Assembly (NCBI GenBank): GCA_035222895.1 | Contig: JAVYIG010000603.1 | Location: 124,001-188,000 of the forward strand | Reading direction: 5' to 3' | Source of the DNA: Strongylocentrotus droebachiensis | Lineage: Eukaryota > Echinodermata > Echinoidea > Camarodonta > Strongylocentrotidae | Length of the DNA: 64,000 nt | Shown here: positions 1 through 10,621 of the stretch, in pieces | Position numbering within the stretch: the first letter of the stretch is position 1 | Layout of the letters: the number at the start of each line of letters is the position of its first letter | Translations under genes and position numbers: made by a program | The notes under the pieces: model-generated | What the model was told of the DNA's origin: nothing | Seen by the model: only the letters and a program-made list of their open reading frames with translations | Database searches by the model: none

Positions 1-312
1 ACATTGCACATAATAAAATTATTACAACAAAATGTTTAATTTCTGAGGAAATGGGGGGGGGGGGGGTCCACTAAAAAGCAGTGCTTGTAGTTTATTGGTC
101 CTAAGGAAGAGATTTTTTAGTTGAGACTTTACTCTACAAAAAAGTGTAATGTACATTGATTCGATTTTTGATTCGAAGACGGGAATCGTTGTCTAAATTC
201 CGATTTAAGGTGAAGACTGAAAAATCTGCCATTATGATTTCTACTTGTACGTATTATATGAATGGGGGTAGGATTTTTGTCAAAGTCCGAATTTCTTATT
301 GACTATGTGTTA

Positions 313-453
313 TGCTACGGTCTCAACGGTTCGTACGAACGATAGTTTCGTACGAATCTCCCCGTTTTTCCATTGTCTTCCCGAATTTCCATTGTCTGCA
401 AATCGTTCGTACGGCGTTCGTAGCAGTTTGTAATGGCATATGTGACCGAGGCT
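313..453. mobile_element. Harbinger-type MITE (141 bp)
   Basis: Short element with terminal inverted repeats, TGCTACGGTC at the left and CCGAGGCT at the right, flanked by TTA on both sides (310-312 and 454-456). The 3-bp TTA target duplication is typical of PIF/Harbinger elements. The body carries palindromic TTCGTACGAACG and several TTCGTAC/GTTCGTA motifs. It shares ends and body with copies at 1922-2061, 13011-13148 and 48761-49243, and with the larger element at 13152-15746. It encodes nothing. Confidence 0.75.
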
Positions 454-919
454 TTAGATGATCGGCCGCGTGGTCTAGCAAATCTACTAATGAGCTTGTA
501 CATAGGTGTGCAATATGAGTGGAGGGTGGGATTTTTTGGTAATCATAGCTGCAGATCACTTACAATTCATATCTATATAGTTTAGACTTGGAACTTTTAG
601 TTTATTTCCGAACAAGAAAAGGGAGAAGCCGATGCGGAATGGTTAAAAGCCTTTTATGACGTAAAATGTGAAAAAAAGTGCAGCTGCTTAGGGTGGCCTG
701 AATAAACAGAGACTCTGAAGATAAGGTAGTCTTCTACAGATAGTGTAGTCTGCTACCCCATTGTGAATACACACTGTAACTGCTGTAGCGGGCAGTATTG
801 TGGAGTATGAAGCAGAGCCCTCTATACACAGGGTTTGGCCAACTTGGTTTTACTGGGTCACAACATGGCGTATATTCTTTTGTTTTGTGCTTGCCCAACA
901 AAGCAGTAGTCGCCAAATT

Positions 920-973
920 GGCCCGAATTCACACAGGAGGTTTGTTGACAAACCTCCTTTGTGAATTCGGGCC
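920..973. mobile_element. 54-bp near-perfect palindrome insertion
   Basis: Two arms, GGCCCGAATTCACA.. and its reverse complement, meet at a tiny loop (TTGTTGACAA), so almost the whole segment folds on itself. The sister copy near 49830 reads straight through (gccatattgtgtcc), and ATT flanks both ends here. The segment therefore looks like a tiny inserted palindromic element, or a hairpin left by one. Confidence 0.7.
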
Positions 974-1921
974 ATTGTGTCCAATTCGAACCGGGTTTGC
1001 CAAACTCTGTGTATAGATAGCTCTAGTATGGAGTAGATTACAATGAATCTTTTATTGTTAAGTCAAGGACAGCTTTTTCAGGATTTTTTTTTTAGCCTTA
1101 CTACTAATAGGCTACATTACGAATTATTGAGATGTGGTATCTTATTCATGCAAGGTCCAACAAAATAAACTAGAATATCCCACAACTTATTACTCAGCCT
1201 TATTTGGAAGTTTCAGAGAATTAGGCAGCCCCTATCGAACATTGAAAAGTGGTAAAGAAGAAAATATACAAGGAAACTCTCTGAAATTAACTTTCCCAAG
1301 ATGTGTATCAAGATAATAATGATGCCAACGGGTGAATGTGGCTTAGTCTATTGTTTAGAAAAATCATGAGAAAAGTCAGAGAAAATGTTAGTGACATTTT
1401 CTTGTTTTTCTTTTAAAAGTTACGACAGTTATTATTAGCAGCATTTCATAATTACCCGATGGCCTATATTTACAAAGTGCCAAGATTATTAAAGTCATAC
1501 CCTGCAACTCCTAGAATAACAGATTTTCAAGATCACTATGAATAATTGGGAAATAAATTATGTAAAGATGATCGATATTAAATGATAATGTAAAAAGGCT
1601 GCAAAGTGTAGGGGCACATTTGTATGCACAATGAGCACTTACATGGCCTGTAGTGCACAAGTGGATTTAGCACCCTGCATAATACAGCAATAAAAAACAA
1701 CATACAAAATATACAATCTTAAGGAATCGTTGTCACTTAGGTTTATGCAATTAGAAATACTCCTGGACAGGCCTAATGATTTTAAACTGGTGCAGCAATG
1801 GATTTCGCATGAATTGTAAATCTGGAAGTATTATTATTATCATGTGATACTATGCGTCTGCAAATATCCTGCTTGGCAACAATCGTAATTAGATTCAATT
1901 ACCAAAGAAAATCGTTTCTTA

Positions 1922-2061
1922 ACCTACGGTCACAAAGGTTCGTACGAACGATGCGTTTGTACGAATCTCCCTGTTTTTCCATTGTTTTTCCGAATTTCCA
2001 TTGTCTGAAACTCGTTCGTACGGCGTTCGTAGCAGTTCGTAATGGCATTTGTGACCGATGC
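1922..2061. mobile_element. Harbinger-type MITE (140 bp)
   Basis: Second member of the TTCGTACGAACG family, with ends ..CTACGGTCACAAAGG and CATTTGTGACCGATGC flanked by TTA at 1919-1921 and 2062-2064. The left terminus is slightly mutated (ACCTACGG rather than TGCTACGG). Confidence 0.7.
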
Positions 2062-2199
2062 TTAAAGGTGAAGACCAGTATTGGAAACGCCCCAATTTCA
2101 AAAAATGAAATGGAAGCTCTTATTACCAATCATGTGAAAGAGTATGTTTTGACTAATACATGATGATAACAATTTTGCCGGGAAACCGCCTACTAATTG

Positions 2200-2480
2200 A
2201 TATATTTGGTAAATTAGTTTATCTATTGATGTGTGAGAGATAAATGCACGTGTCGCGCACGTGTGCGTAGTCCCATATACATCTTTCTCTGTACAGTGCT
2301 TGTAACTTTACGAAGACTGGGCCAAATTTCTTATCATTTTGATGATTCCAGAACCTTACAGTACACACCAATATTTATATGCTAGATGATCAACCTTTTC
2401 TGATCGATTCCACAACGTTTCTTTCACAATGCAATCGCATGACCATAACTGGTCTTTATCTTTAAAGTTATTTAAAAATA
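2200..2480 (-). repeat. Dispersed repeat also at 16.7 and 22.3 kb
   Basis: On the minus strand this reads like 16735-16880 and 22296-22400 (shared text such as 'caaggttctggaatcatcaa' and 'aatttggcccagtctt'). It is non-coding, present three times in the window, and its ends were not resolved. Confidence 0.55.
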
Positions 2481-2571
2481 GGTGTTTAGCCCCCCAATGA
2501 CAAATGCTTTTCATTTATCTGTTTATCACTAATTTTCTTTTTAAAAGCCAAAGTCAAGTTGTCATCACTAT

Positions 2572-2700
2572 TAGGGACTTTCAGATTAAAATTCAAATTT
2601 TGCACAACGACAGCGTGGATTGCTACGATCGACGTCCTTATAATGCACTGCCTTGAATGGACGTCACACGTATCAGTCCACGCAAATCTAAAAGGCCCTA
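2572..2700. mobile_element. MITE with TAGGGACTTT termini
   Basis: The left end TAGGGACTTTCAGATT and right end AAATCTAAAAGGCCCTA are inverted repeats about 17 bp long. A second member lies at 49673-49788 with the same inner block (GGACTGATACGTGTGACGTC, in either orientation). The corresponding place in the other segmental copy (near 50887) has no insertion. Confidence 0.65.
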
Positions 2701-2869
2701 TTCTTAAAAAGAGTGCCCTTTTAGCATTAATTTTTAAATAATCGAGTCCCGATCGACTTATGAACAGAAACAATGATTACTTTCGGTAAGTGTTACTTTC
2801 ACCCATAATTCATCCAGTTTGTTAAAATGGAAAAATATTTCATATTCTTGACATAAGCACAAAGAGAAG

Positions 2870-3444
2870 AGACTAAGAGAGGATAGAATTAACCCGAAAC
2901 AAATAACGAGTATACATGTACACCCGCATGTACAGCTCCAGCAATCCAACAAAACTGCTAAGGGTAATGCTAGATTCTGTCTCTAGTCGTTTGCACAGTA
3001 TATTTGACTGAAGTGGCTAAACAGTTGTGTAAAAAACAAATATGCGCTAACGGGCCATAATAATGTTGGGGTCACTCGGTGGATGTCATACCTTTATTTT
3101 CACACTTTATGCTTAAGTCTTATTTTTAAATATCATTCATTGTACATTAGTGGTTTCCACGGTAGGAATATCCTTATCTCTTTGTGTATTCCGTATAACT
3201 TTTCAAGAAACCGACCGGAGTTTTAAGCACATTGTTGCCAAGTGTAGCCAAATCATTGTATTATCAGCGATCAAATGATAATATTGACGACAATTATAAA
3301 TATGAATCGTCATGATTACCCGATCACGAAATGATGATTTATACAAGATCAGGTGATTCGCGGTTCGAATCCCACCTTGGTATTAATGTACTTTGTCTAG
3401 ACATTTACATGTAGTTGCATTTGCTACTCTCCACTCGGGTAAAG
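2870..3444. other. Non-coding stretch
   Basis: AT-rich sequence without a supportable gene. A tRNA-like B box (GGTTCGAATCCC at 3362-3373) stands alone without a convincing A box, so at most it is a worn SINE remnant. Confidence 0.5.
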
Positions 3445-3448
3445 TTAA

Positions 3449-4181
3449 AGGGAACCAAAACCTTCATACTAAGTTACTTTTATTGTAAAGTTTAAAAGAT
3501 TTGAATAAAATCAGTGAAAATTTGAACAAAATCGGGCAAGGAATAAGGAAGTTGGAGCTTTTTGAAATGACTAGTCACTAGAGGGCGGTATTCAATTTGA
3601 TGACATCATCTGTGGACAACTCTCCTTGCCTTTTGTACATAAAATTTCACAATTTTTTCGTTTTCTTCGTATTTATTTTTGTTCTTGATCCGACATCATA
3701 ACATGTGAAGTAGAATATCATTTTGCATCCTATATCTTGCTTTCAGGGGAGTAGATTATCTCAATCACAAGAAAGAAGGAAAAACATGAAATTTGATGTA
3801 CAAAAGGCATGGAGAGTTGTCCACAGATGATGTCATCACATTGAATACCGCCCTCTAGTGGCTAGTCATTTCAAAAAGCTACTAGGCGTTGTGGCGTGCG
3901 CCTGCAATCCAGCTAACAGTGGAAGTTGCAAACTGATTCAGCCGAGGACGCAGGTTCGAAACTGATTCACGTCTTTCGGATGGTGACGTTTAAAGGTCGG
4001 TCCCCAGACGTAAATAATCATATCTGATTTATACACGTCTGTAAAAACCAATTACACACACACACACACACTCTAACTTCCTTATTCCTTGCCCAATTTT
4101 GTTCAAATTGTCAGTGATATTTTTCAAATATCTTAAACTGTACAATAAAAGTAACTTTAAGTATGAAGGTTTTGGTTCCCT
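3449..4181. mobile_element. TTAA-flanked foldback element (733 bp)
   Basis: The left arm starts AGGGAACCAAAACCTTC and the right arm is its reverse complement, with TTAA on both sides (3445-3448, 4182-4185). The arms run inward for about 200 bp, including the block around GAATACCGCCCTCTAG. A TTAA target site is what piggyBac-type transposases use, so this is likely a non-autonomous relative. The right arm is interrupted by a SINE (3881-4074); the left arm serves as the uninterrupted reference. Confidence 0.75.
3881..4074 (+). mobile_element. SINE nested in foldback arm
   Basis: Starts ACTAGGCGTTGTGGCG and carries a Pol III B box (GCAGGTTCGAAACT near 3951-3964), then a CTTTCGGATGGTGACGTT block typical of tRNA-derived SINE bodies of marine invertebrates, and ends in a (CA)n tail. 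The first 30 bases (GTGGCGTGCGCCTGCAATCC) superficially resemble the 7SL/Alu head, but a tRNA-type promoter fits better. It splits the right arm of the host foldback element. Confidence 0.65.
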
Positions 4182-4331
4182 TTAATGGGTACCCGGTAGG
4201 AAGAGATTCATAGACTGTTTTACCGCCTTATCATGGCGACGATATAACAGCCAATAGTAATAATATGGTACTCTGTATTGAGCACAGTAGGGTATGTTAT
4301 GTCTGTGTTGCAGCCACGCTTTATAAATGAA

Positions 4332-4333
<2 letters not shown>

Positions 4334-4363
<30 letters not shown>

Positions 4364-4560
4364 CCCCTTCCACAGGGTTCTTTATTTTCAAAACAAATTT
4401 CATCATATACAGAACATCCATATATCATATACAAATAATTAAAGAAATAATTTCCATACATAATGGCTTGACACAGATAATAATCATCATTACGGCCAAA
4501 AACTTTTGTGGCAGATAAAAACAAACATTTATGACAAAATTAGTACTTTAAATATATAAT
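4334..4560 (-). mobile_element. Retroposed sequence with 30-nt A tail
   Basis: Read on the minus strand the segment contains AATAAA and, about 20 nt later, a run of 30 A (the T run at 4334-4363). That is the signature of a retroposed transcript end. The source transcript is not recognisable. Confidence 0.5.
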
Positions 4561-4675
4561 TTTAAAAAAATACCAAACATAAATATAAATGAACATGATA
4601 TGATCACATGATTATGATTACACGACCACATTTAACCATGGTTACGCAATTACAAGATCACATGATAATCATAAT

Positions 4676-6050
4676 CACATTTCAATTTCAATTTCAATTT
4701 CAATTTATTTATTCAACCATAAAAAAATACATATACAATAATAATTCATGAAAAAATAAAAACATGGGGTTAGGAGCCCCTGAAGAAGTTTGAAAACAAA
4801 CTTGTGATTGGGGCACCAACCATGACACATATATCGAGAAAATTAACATAAACAACATTAACGGGAAACAAATATATACAAGAAAAAAGATTATAAAGAC
4901 TTATATGAGGATAAGACATTTACAGCAAAGCACCAGCAAAGGAAACACACAGGACACGACGTCAAGCGACACTGCGTCACTATATGCGCCCCCCCCCCCC
5001 CCGCTGGCGCTTTTCAGTATTACAAAACATTTATATACCAAATATAAAAATATAAAAAAAGAACAAGTGGAGCAAGTTATTCATTATTTAATTGAGCGTG
5101 GTTTTTGTACTGCAAGAACATTTCATTTTTCAAGAGTTTTTTAAATTTATCAAGAGTTTTACTTAGTTTAATATCATTGTCTAGGTCATTCCATAACGTA
5201 AGGAATTTTGACTAAATGTAGTTTTGGGAAGAAATTGATGACGATCTGCGTATTGACGGGTGAAATATGAGTGATAGGAGGCATTTGTGCTAAAATAGAT
5301 CATTGAAAATATCTGGCAAGGCATTCGTATGATAATGATACTTAAAGATATAAGTATGCATAAGTACAAGGTCAGAGACCTTTAATGTTTTGCATTCAAC
5401 AAATAAATTGCTTGTATGGTTATTAAATGGTACATTACAAACTGTTCTTATTGCTTTTTTCTGAGTAATAAAACGTCTATTCAAGTGTGTTTTAAATGTA
5501 TTCCCCCAAATCATACAACAGTAAGTGAGATGAGGCAAAATCAATGTGTTATATAATGAAATCATAATATGTCTAGGTAAAGTAGATTTAAGTCTGCGGA
5601 GGACACCAGTAGTTCTACATAAGAATAAGATAAGAATTCGTTTACTTTGATACCTAAAAATGTAAAATTTGATACTTGGGTAATAATCTTGCCATCCATA
5701 GTGACTAGTGGGATATCATTACTAGCTTTTTTATTTTTTGTTTTAAAGAGAACATATTTAGTTTTTTCAAAATTTAAAGACAATTCATTGCATTGCAACC
5801 AGGTAACAACATCGTGGAGTTCCTTATTTAACAGGTGAATTAATGTGCTGATTTTTGAGTTAGAAAGAGTAATACTAGTGTCATCCGCAAAAAATATGAA
5901 ATTAAGAATTGAAGAACAATTTATAAAATCATTAATATATAACAAAAATAATAACGGGCCGAGAACAGACCCTTGCGGAACTCCGTATAATACACGACTT
6001 AAATCTAATTCGACACCGTTGACCACAACACATTGCATTCGATTTGATAA
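4676..6050 (-). mobile_element. 5'-truncated LINE, reverse transcriptase C-terminal part
   Basis: Minus-strand frames carry reverse transcriptase motifs: GVPQGSVLGPLLF, then FADDT (catalytic Asp pair), LSLNFEKTKYVLF, FTFLGIKV, and after a frameshift LYNTLILPHLTYC. The 3' end, at the low coordinates, is the microsatellite (ATTTCA)n just after TTTATTTATTCAACC, as in CR1/Jockey-like LINEs. The 5' break is near 6050. Endonuclease and the N-terminal RT are missing and the frame is broken, so it is dead. A CR1/Jockey-group assignment is inference. Confidence 0.8.
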
Positions 6051-6105
6051 ATAATCATGATTAACATGATTACATGTAAACATGGTAATCATGACCACGT
6101 GATGA

Positions 6106-6212
6106 ACGTACATTATGACCATGACGGACAAAGAAAGCGGACAAAATAAACAATTCCTCAGGTAGACAAAGGAACATCTCTTCACTTCACTGTCAGTCAT
6201 GTTCATAGTGGT
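6106..6212. mobile_element. Short derivative of the CATGACGGACAAAG foldback MITE
   Basis: Both termini match the larger foldback at 53874-54138 (ends related to CTATGAACATG.GGACAAAG), but the interior is collapsed. It lies in sequence rich in 'catgattacatg'. Confidence 0.5.
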
Positions 6213-6537
6213 AATTACATGATTACATGTTGTTAATCATGACTGCATTAATTACATTCTGTTACATTCTGAATGTAATTGTCAATTATATTATAGACTA
6301 AAATCACAATGCATTCAAAAGCAATGTTTTCTTTCTGACATGATGGCTATATTTTTGTTTGGTTTGATTTTATTTACCAACAAAAAATCAGCTCAACATC
6401 TTATTCAATGATATTTACATACACACGAAGAGAACCACTAGGACCCTCACAGCTACACAAAGTATTTGGTTACAAGTGAATTTCAGAAAACAAAACAAAA
6501 CAAAATAATGAAATTACTATTACAATCGATACTTTAA

Positions 6538-6720
6538 GGCCGCACTGCACTAGTTTGGCCAGGAGAGATTAGACCTCCCTGCATGGTCACTGACAGGTGG
6601 TTATCATCAAATCAGCTCTCAAGTAACATGAAAAAGAGGATCATTGGGGACCAATGGTCACCGATTAGGAATTGATTGCTATATAGAGGGCGCAGTAGCT
6701 ATAAGAAGTGCAGTGGGGCT
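6538..6720. mobile_element. TTAA-flanked MITE (183 bp)
   Basis: Termini GGCCGCACTGCACT and AGTGCAGTGGGGCT are inverted repeats, with TTAA at 6534-6537 and 6721-6724. Two further members are at 11285-12352 (interrupted) and 45567-45741. They share the inner text 'gaggatcat..ggaccaatggtcaccgatt'. Confidence 0.7.
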
Positions 6721-6724
6721 TTAA

Positions 6725-7711
6725 AAAATACTTAACAATGTCTAACAATATACAACCTTATAAAAAATGAAATATAATTCTTGTATATATACACACTATT
6801 TACAAAGAGTTTCATTCATGATTTGATCAACAAATGTAAATGAACTCCCAAAACCTATTTCTAGACCTTGGTAATCTGACATTAATAGGTAACCTACTCC
6901 GAAATTCACTGCCCACAAAAGGCAATGAAAATGAATGTCGTTTTCAATTTTGGAAGACGTAATTCTCCACATGTTTACTTCATTTGGACAACAGTATGAC
7001 TAGACACAGTTATATTTATTTCAGCTCTGTGTAAATATAAAAAGACCCAATATATAAGGCAGTACACGTTATTGTAATGTTTGCCCATTTCGAAAACTGA
7101 GGCACAGGGATATTGAATTTGATTTTAATAATTTTTGATATTGGTAGCGTAGGATACAATGTTGTATCATGACTGAGTAATATTTTTTAATAATCTATCG
7201 TTTACGTTCATGACTGAGTGAAATTATGAAAATAATATCATTGGAATCTTAGTTATTTCAATATATTCTAATACAGAACGAAGTACAAGCCCCATTTATA
7301 ACAATCACCACTAAATATGAATAGAATATTAAAGTAGTACTGAATAAACAATATACGATGATAACATTGGTTTTGATGATGATAATATTGATATTTGAAA
7401 TAATTATAATAATAACAACATCAATAATATTAACAACGAATACCCTAACTGCTAACATTATTTCAATAAATCAGTTTAAGAGCCTTTTCAATACACCATG
7501 GTAGTATTGCCTATGTACACGTTAATTATTTCCAAATTACGCAATACGTCATTGTAATGTTCACACGCTTCCAGAAGTAAAGTCGAACGGGTTATTTGCG
7601 ACACGTGGGATTTCAGGGTAGCGCGCCGATCCTAAAGTAGAAAAGTCAAGTTTGGCTAAGATATGCCTCCATTAAATTTGAGACCAGTAGAAACCTAAAA
7701 AACTTAAACAA
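6725..7711. other. AT-rich non-coding stretch
   Basis: No coding potential beyond chance frames, no recognisable element ends. Contains runs of short AT-rich triplet-like text (ataatattgatatt). Confidence 0.5.
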
Positions 7712-8050
7712 ATCCCTTTTCAAAGGCAGGATGATTCACTGATACTGCTACCACTGCTGTAATGTATTTTCAATTGCGTACATAGAGCGACTTCCGGTTC
7801 CTGTACCCAAGTATCATCATGCACGCGTCATGCAGTTGGTGATGCATTGTGGGACACGGCTGTCGACACGTCGGGACATTGTGAGCACTAGATTCAATTC
7901 AATTCAATTATTTAATTCATCCAAATTCACAAGAATATATGGAAATATGTTTTGGTCACACATTGTAAAATTCACTTCAATTTATTCAGCCAATCATTAA
8001 AAACAATTTACCATAACACTGGTACTGGTACGGACCCCTGAGAAGCAAAG
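7712..8050. repeat. Direct duplicate A of a 338-bp segment
   Basis: Matches 9399-9737 over its whole length, from 'ggtaggatgattcactgac' type text through a TTCAATTCAATTCAATT stretch to 'ggtactggtacggacccctg'. The TTCAATT microsatellite followed by 'atttaattcatcc' looks like a LINE 3' tail on the minus strand. This copy lies downstream of the receptor gene's stop codon. Confidence 0.7.
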
Positions 8051-8253
8051 CTTGCATAAAATGGGGCCCATTAACATAAAAGAATAGAAGGTAGGAGCCG
8101 GCGCCATTAGTAACATTAAAGTTACAGCTTTTTCCTACAATACTACACATAATCCTTGATATCATGTTATCGTAAATAATAATTCATTGTGTAAATAATC
8201 TCGAATCAGCTACATCCAGTGATGTAACAAATCGAACCACGGGCTTTAATCCC

Positions 8254-8312
8254 GCCTATCATTTAGTGTGCAAGCACAAACCCACGTGCGTATCAGTGTT
8301 TGCGCACTAAAG
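8254..8312. repeat. Short hairpin-forming inverted repeat
   Basis: TTTAGTGTGCAAGCAC and GTGTTTGCGCACTAAA face each other across about 27 nt. No target duplication was identified, so it may be a tiny MITE or a structured 3' flank. Confidence 0.4.
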
Positions 8313-8846
8313 CCTACGTACTTAAGAGACACAGCCACATGTTACCAATCAACATCTTGCTGCGTTTTCTTTTTAAACACCCCGTATTAACAAATTCAAC
8401 TTAATGTTAGTTCAACATACAAAGGGTAGAAAGGTTGATTATAAAGCTTATATTAATACCGTGAACAGTAACCGATAAAAAATATTAAAAAACTTAGCAA
8501 AAGTCACACAGAGCGAAGTGACAGCATAAGGATAGATAAGCACACTGGCGTATCCAGTAATGGTGGGGGCATCCCAACCAGAGAGAAATGTGGAATAGAA
8601 TGGAAACCCAACATGAGGAAGACATAGGCCTGACGGCAAGAAGAAGTATTCCTTTGTGTGTCAAAGAACCTAAACAGCTTAGGAGGGGGGGTGGGCTTTG
8701 CTAGCCCAATTCTACCCTGAATAAGCTACTGAGTGAATGTAAAGGTCACTTCCCCCCCTCAACCCCAAATATAAAAAATGGCAAAATCTCCATGTCTGGT
8801 TTACAGAATCGTTTCGAATTAGGTGTCAAGAGATCAATGGTAGACT

Positions 8847-9110
8847 TTATACTCGCAATTCCTTTTGGGGGACCTCATTTAAGTCGGACTCTTTTGCCCG
8901 GTTACCACTGGATGCTCGATGTTCATCTACCGTCTGCCGATAGGACAGACCCTTGACTTCGGCATCATGGCGATCCACCTCATCACCATTCAATCTAGAG
9001 TCCATCTCTAGCCCATCGTTGAACTCGTGCGCCAATGGAGGATTGATGCCCCCTGAAGGCAGGTGGCCGGCACTGCTGCTCTGCTGTAGTCCTGCTCCCA
9101 AAGTGCCTTC
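8847..9110 (-). CDS. Receptor gene, terminal exon: cytoplasmic tail
   Basis: Terminal coding exon of the minus-strand receptor gene: 87 residues and a TAA stop at 8847-8849. The acceptor is TTATCAG before GAA (entry phase 0), which matches the phase-0 donor of the transmembrane exon at 10474-10621. The product is hydrophilic and acidic, rich in Ser, Gly, Asp and Glu, with no recognised domain. It ends in ..KELRV, whose last residues (L-x-V) fit a class II PDZ ligand; that is inference. No clear poly(A) signal was identified close to the stop. There is no catalytic motif and no obvious ITAM. Confidence in the exon is high because stop, phase and acceptor agree. Confidence 0.8.
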   Translation of the reverse strand, partial: EGTLGAGLQQSSSAGHLPSGGINPPLAHEFNDGLEMDSRLNGDEVDRHDAEVKGLSYRQTVDEHRASSGNRAKESDLNEVPQKELRV

Positions 9111-9398
9111 CTGATAACTCAGATGAATAAAGAAGGGTGGTTTTATAATATCATGACATAAAGTATATATCAGCTTTACAAATATGTATCTTCTCAGACA
9201 TAGCTCAGTGAATACAGTTGTGTACAGTTGCCATTCATTTACACGTTTGAAGAAGAAAAAAATAAAAAATAAAAAACGGGCGTTTTTTTCAGGTGGTTAT
9301 ACGTCAAATCAGAACGAGCCTTTAGAAGCGTATCAACTACTCACACTGTGAATGTCGAATACATGGTATAAAACGAGGGCGTTGTAGAAATACAAAAT

Positions 9399-9737
9399 CC
9401 CTTTTCAATTAAGGTAGGATGATTCACTGACACTGCTATCACTGCTGTAATGTATCTTCAATTGTGTACATGGAGCAATTTCCGGTTCCTGTACCCAAGC
9501 ATCATCATGCACGTGTCATGCATTGTTGATGCATTGTGGGACTCTACTTTCGACACATCGAGACATTGTGAGCAGTAGATTCAATTCAATTCAATTATTT
9601 TATTCATCCAATTTCATAAGAATATATAGAAATATGTTTTGGTCACACATTGTAAAATTCACTTCAATTTATTCAGCCAATCATTAAAAACAATTTACAA
9701 TCATACTGGTACTGGTACGGACCCCTGAGAAGCAAGG
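9399..9737. repeat. Direct duplicate B of the 338-bp segment
   Basis: Same segment as 7712-8050, about 1.69 kb away, with scattered substitutions. This copy lies inside the intron of the receptor gene. Confidence 0.7.
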
Positions 9738-10261
9738 AATCAAATGAAAGGTAATTTCAATTTTGTATATCACATCGAAACCACGTTCCGATCTTGTAAT
9801 ACATCCTCGTAATGTTCGCGTACATTAGGTGATGCAGTAGGTTGTACAACATGCGCCCCTGTGGAAATCATCATCAGCTTCTTCTACTTTCTAATCAAAA
9901 TATCGCCAGCTTTGAATACTTGTGAGTTGTGAACGAGTTTGAGTTCGTCTATTTAGAGCCAGAATGGCGTTATCTCTGTTTTAAAGTATATGGGTTAAGG
10001 CCCTTCTGGCTCCAAACAGACGAGTTGGTATTTTTTGCACTTTAAAAACAAATATTAATCCCAAATTATCAAATGCATGTTGTTCATTATAGCAATAGTT
10101 TTAGGAATTTAGGTAGCGTGCCCAGAAACTAGAAAAGACATCAATTTGATTAAGCAATTTCACTTTCAAGGTCTGGTCAGGTTTCATCCATAACGAAAAC
10201 GATCACTACAACGATAAATCGTGCCCCACACGCTCCCGTATTGCCCTTATAAAAAAAATAC

Positions 10262-10402
10262 GATGGTAACCATGGTTTTTTGTCAAACAATGATAAACAT
10301 AGGGTAATTAAACCATGTATTTCATTGTTTGGTACCATGATTACCATGGTTACCATGGTGGATGGTAATTTGGACAAAAAGCCATGGTTACCATGGTACT
10401 TT
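10262..10402. repeat. Cluster of CCATGG/GGTTACC palindromic words
   Basis: Text such as GATGGTAACCATGG and GGTTACCATGGTACT recurs within 140 bp and can pair with itself in several registers. It lies 70 bp downstream of the splice donor of the transmembrane exon. Confidence 0.5.
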
Positions 10403-10473
10403 TTTGTATTAAAGGGTGTAATCCTTTTTTTCCCCTGCTTGAGTATATCCTGAAAGCGCTCCTGAGGACTTAC

Positions 10474-10621
10474 CTGCACCAAGGGCTCAGGCGTAATAGC
10501 ACGTCCTTTCCGACGGCGTACCATTCCATAGCGATGGTAGACGAATGCAAGAAAACCAATGGCAACAAGAAGTAGAAAGGCAATGGGCAGGGCGATGGCG
10601 AGAGTGGTTGTTATGTCAGGA
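10474..10621 (-). CDS. Receptor gene, transmembrane exon
   Basis: 148-nt exon: acceptor CATTAG, entry completing a split codon (AC from the previous exon plus T), and donor CAG/gtaagt in phase 0. It encodes a single membrane segment of about 23 residues (core LAIALPIAFLLLVAIGFLAF), followed by HRYGMV and a basic RRRKGR stop-transfer cluster, giving a type I topology with the tail exon inside the cell. YGMV fits a YxxPhi sorting signal (inference). The split codon fits exactly with the exon at 12383-12482. Read-through into the intron would only add a few residues, so the donor is preferred. Confidence 0.85.

Larger units (their letters stand above)
1..2870. repeat. Diverged segmental repeat, copy 1
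   Basis: This stretch aligns in direct orientation, with many small differences, to 48431-51060. Both copies start with the same AT-rich text, a G run, a 'ccactaaaaagcagtgcttg' block, a Harbinger-type MITE and a region with 'cagagccctctatacaca'. No gene is visible in it. The first part resembles a LINE 3' tail read on the minus strand. Differences between the copies are mostly discrete insertions listed separately. The short open frames here have no domain signature and no splice context. Confidence 0.75.
9111..10473. other. Intron with repeats, between tail and TM exons
   Basis: About 1.36 kb of intron. It holds direct duplicate B (9399-9737) and a cluster of CCATGGTTACC-type palindromes near 10262-10402. 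No additional exon with consistent phase was found. Confidence 0.6.

Noticed and set aside
3362-3373. Possible tRNA gene or SINE from the GGTTCGAATCCC B box
   Set aside because: No A box at the right distance and no pairing acceptor stem.
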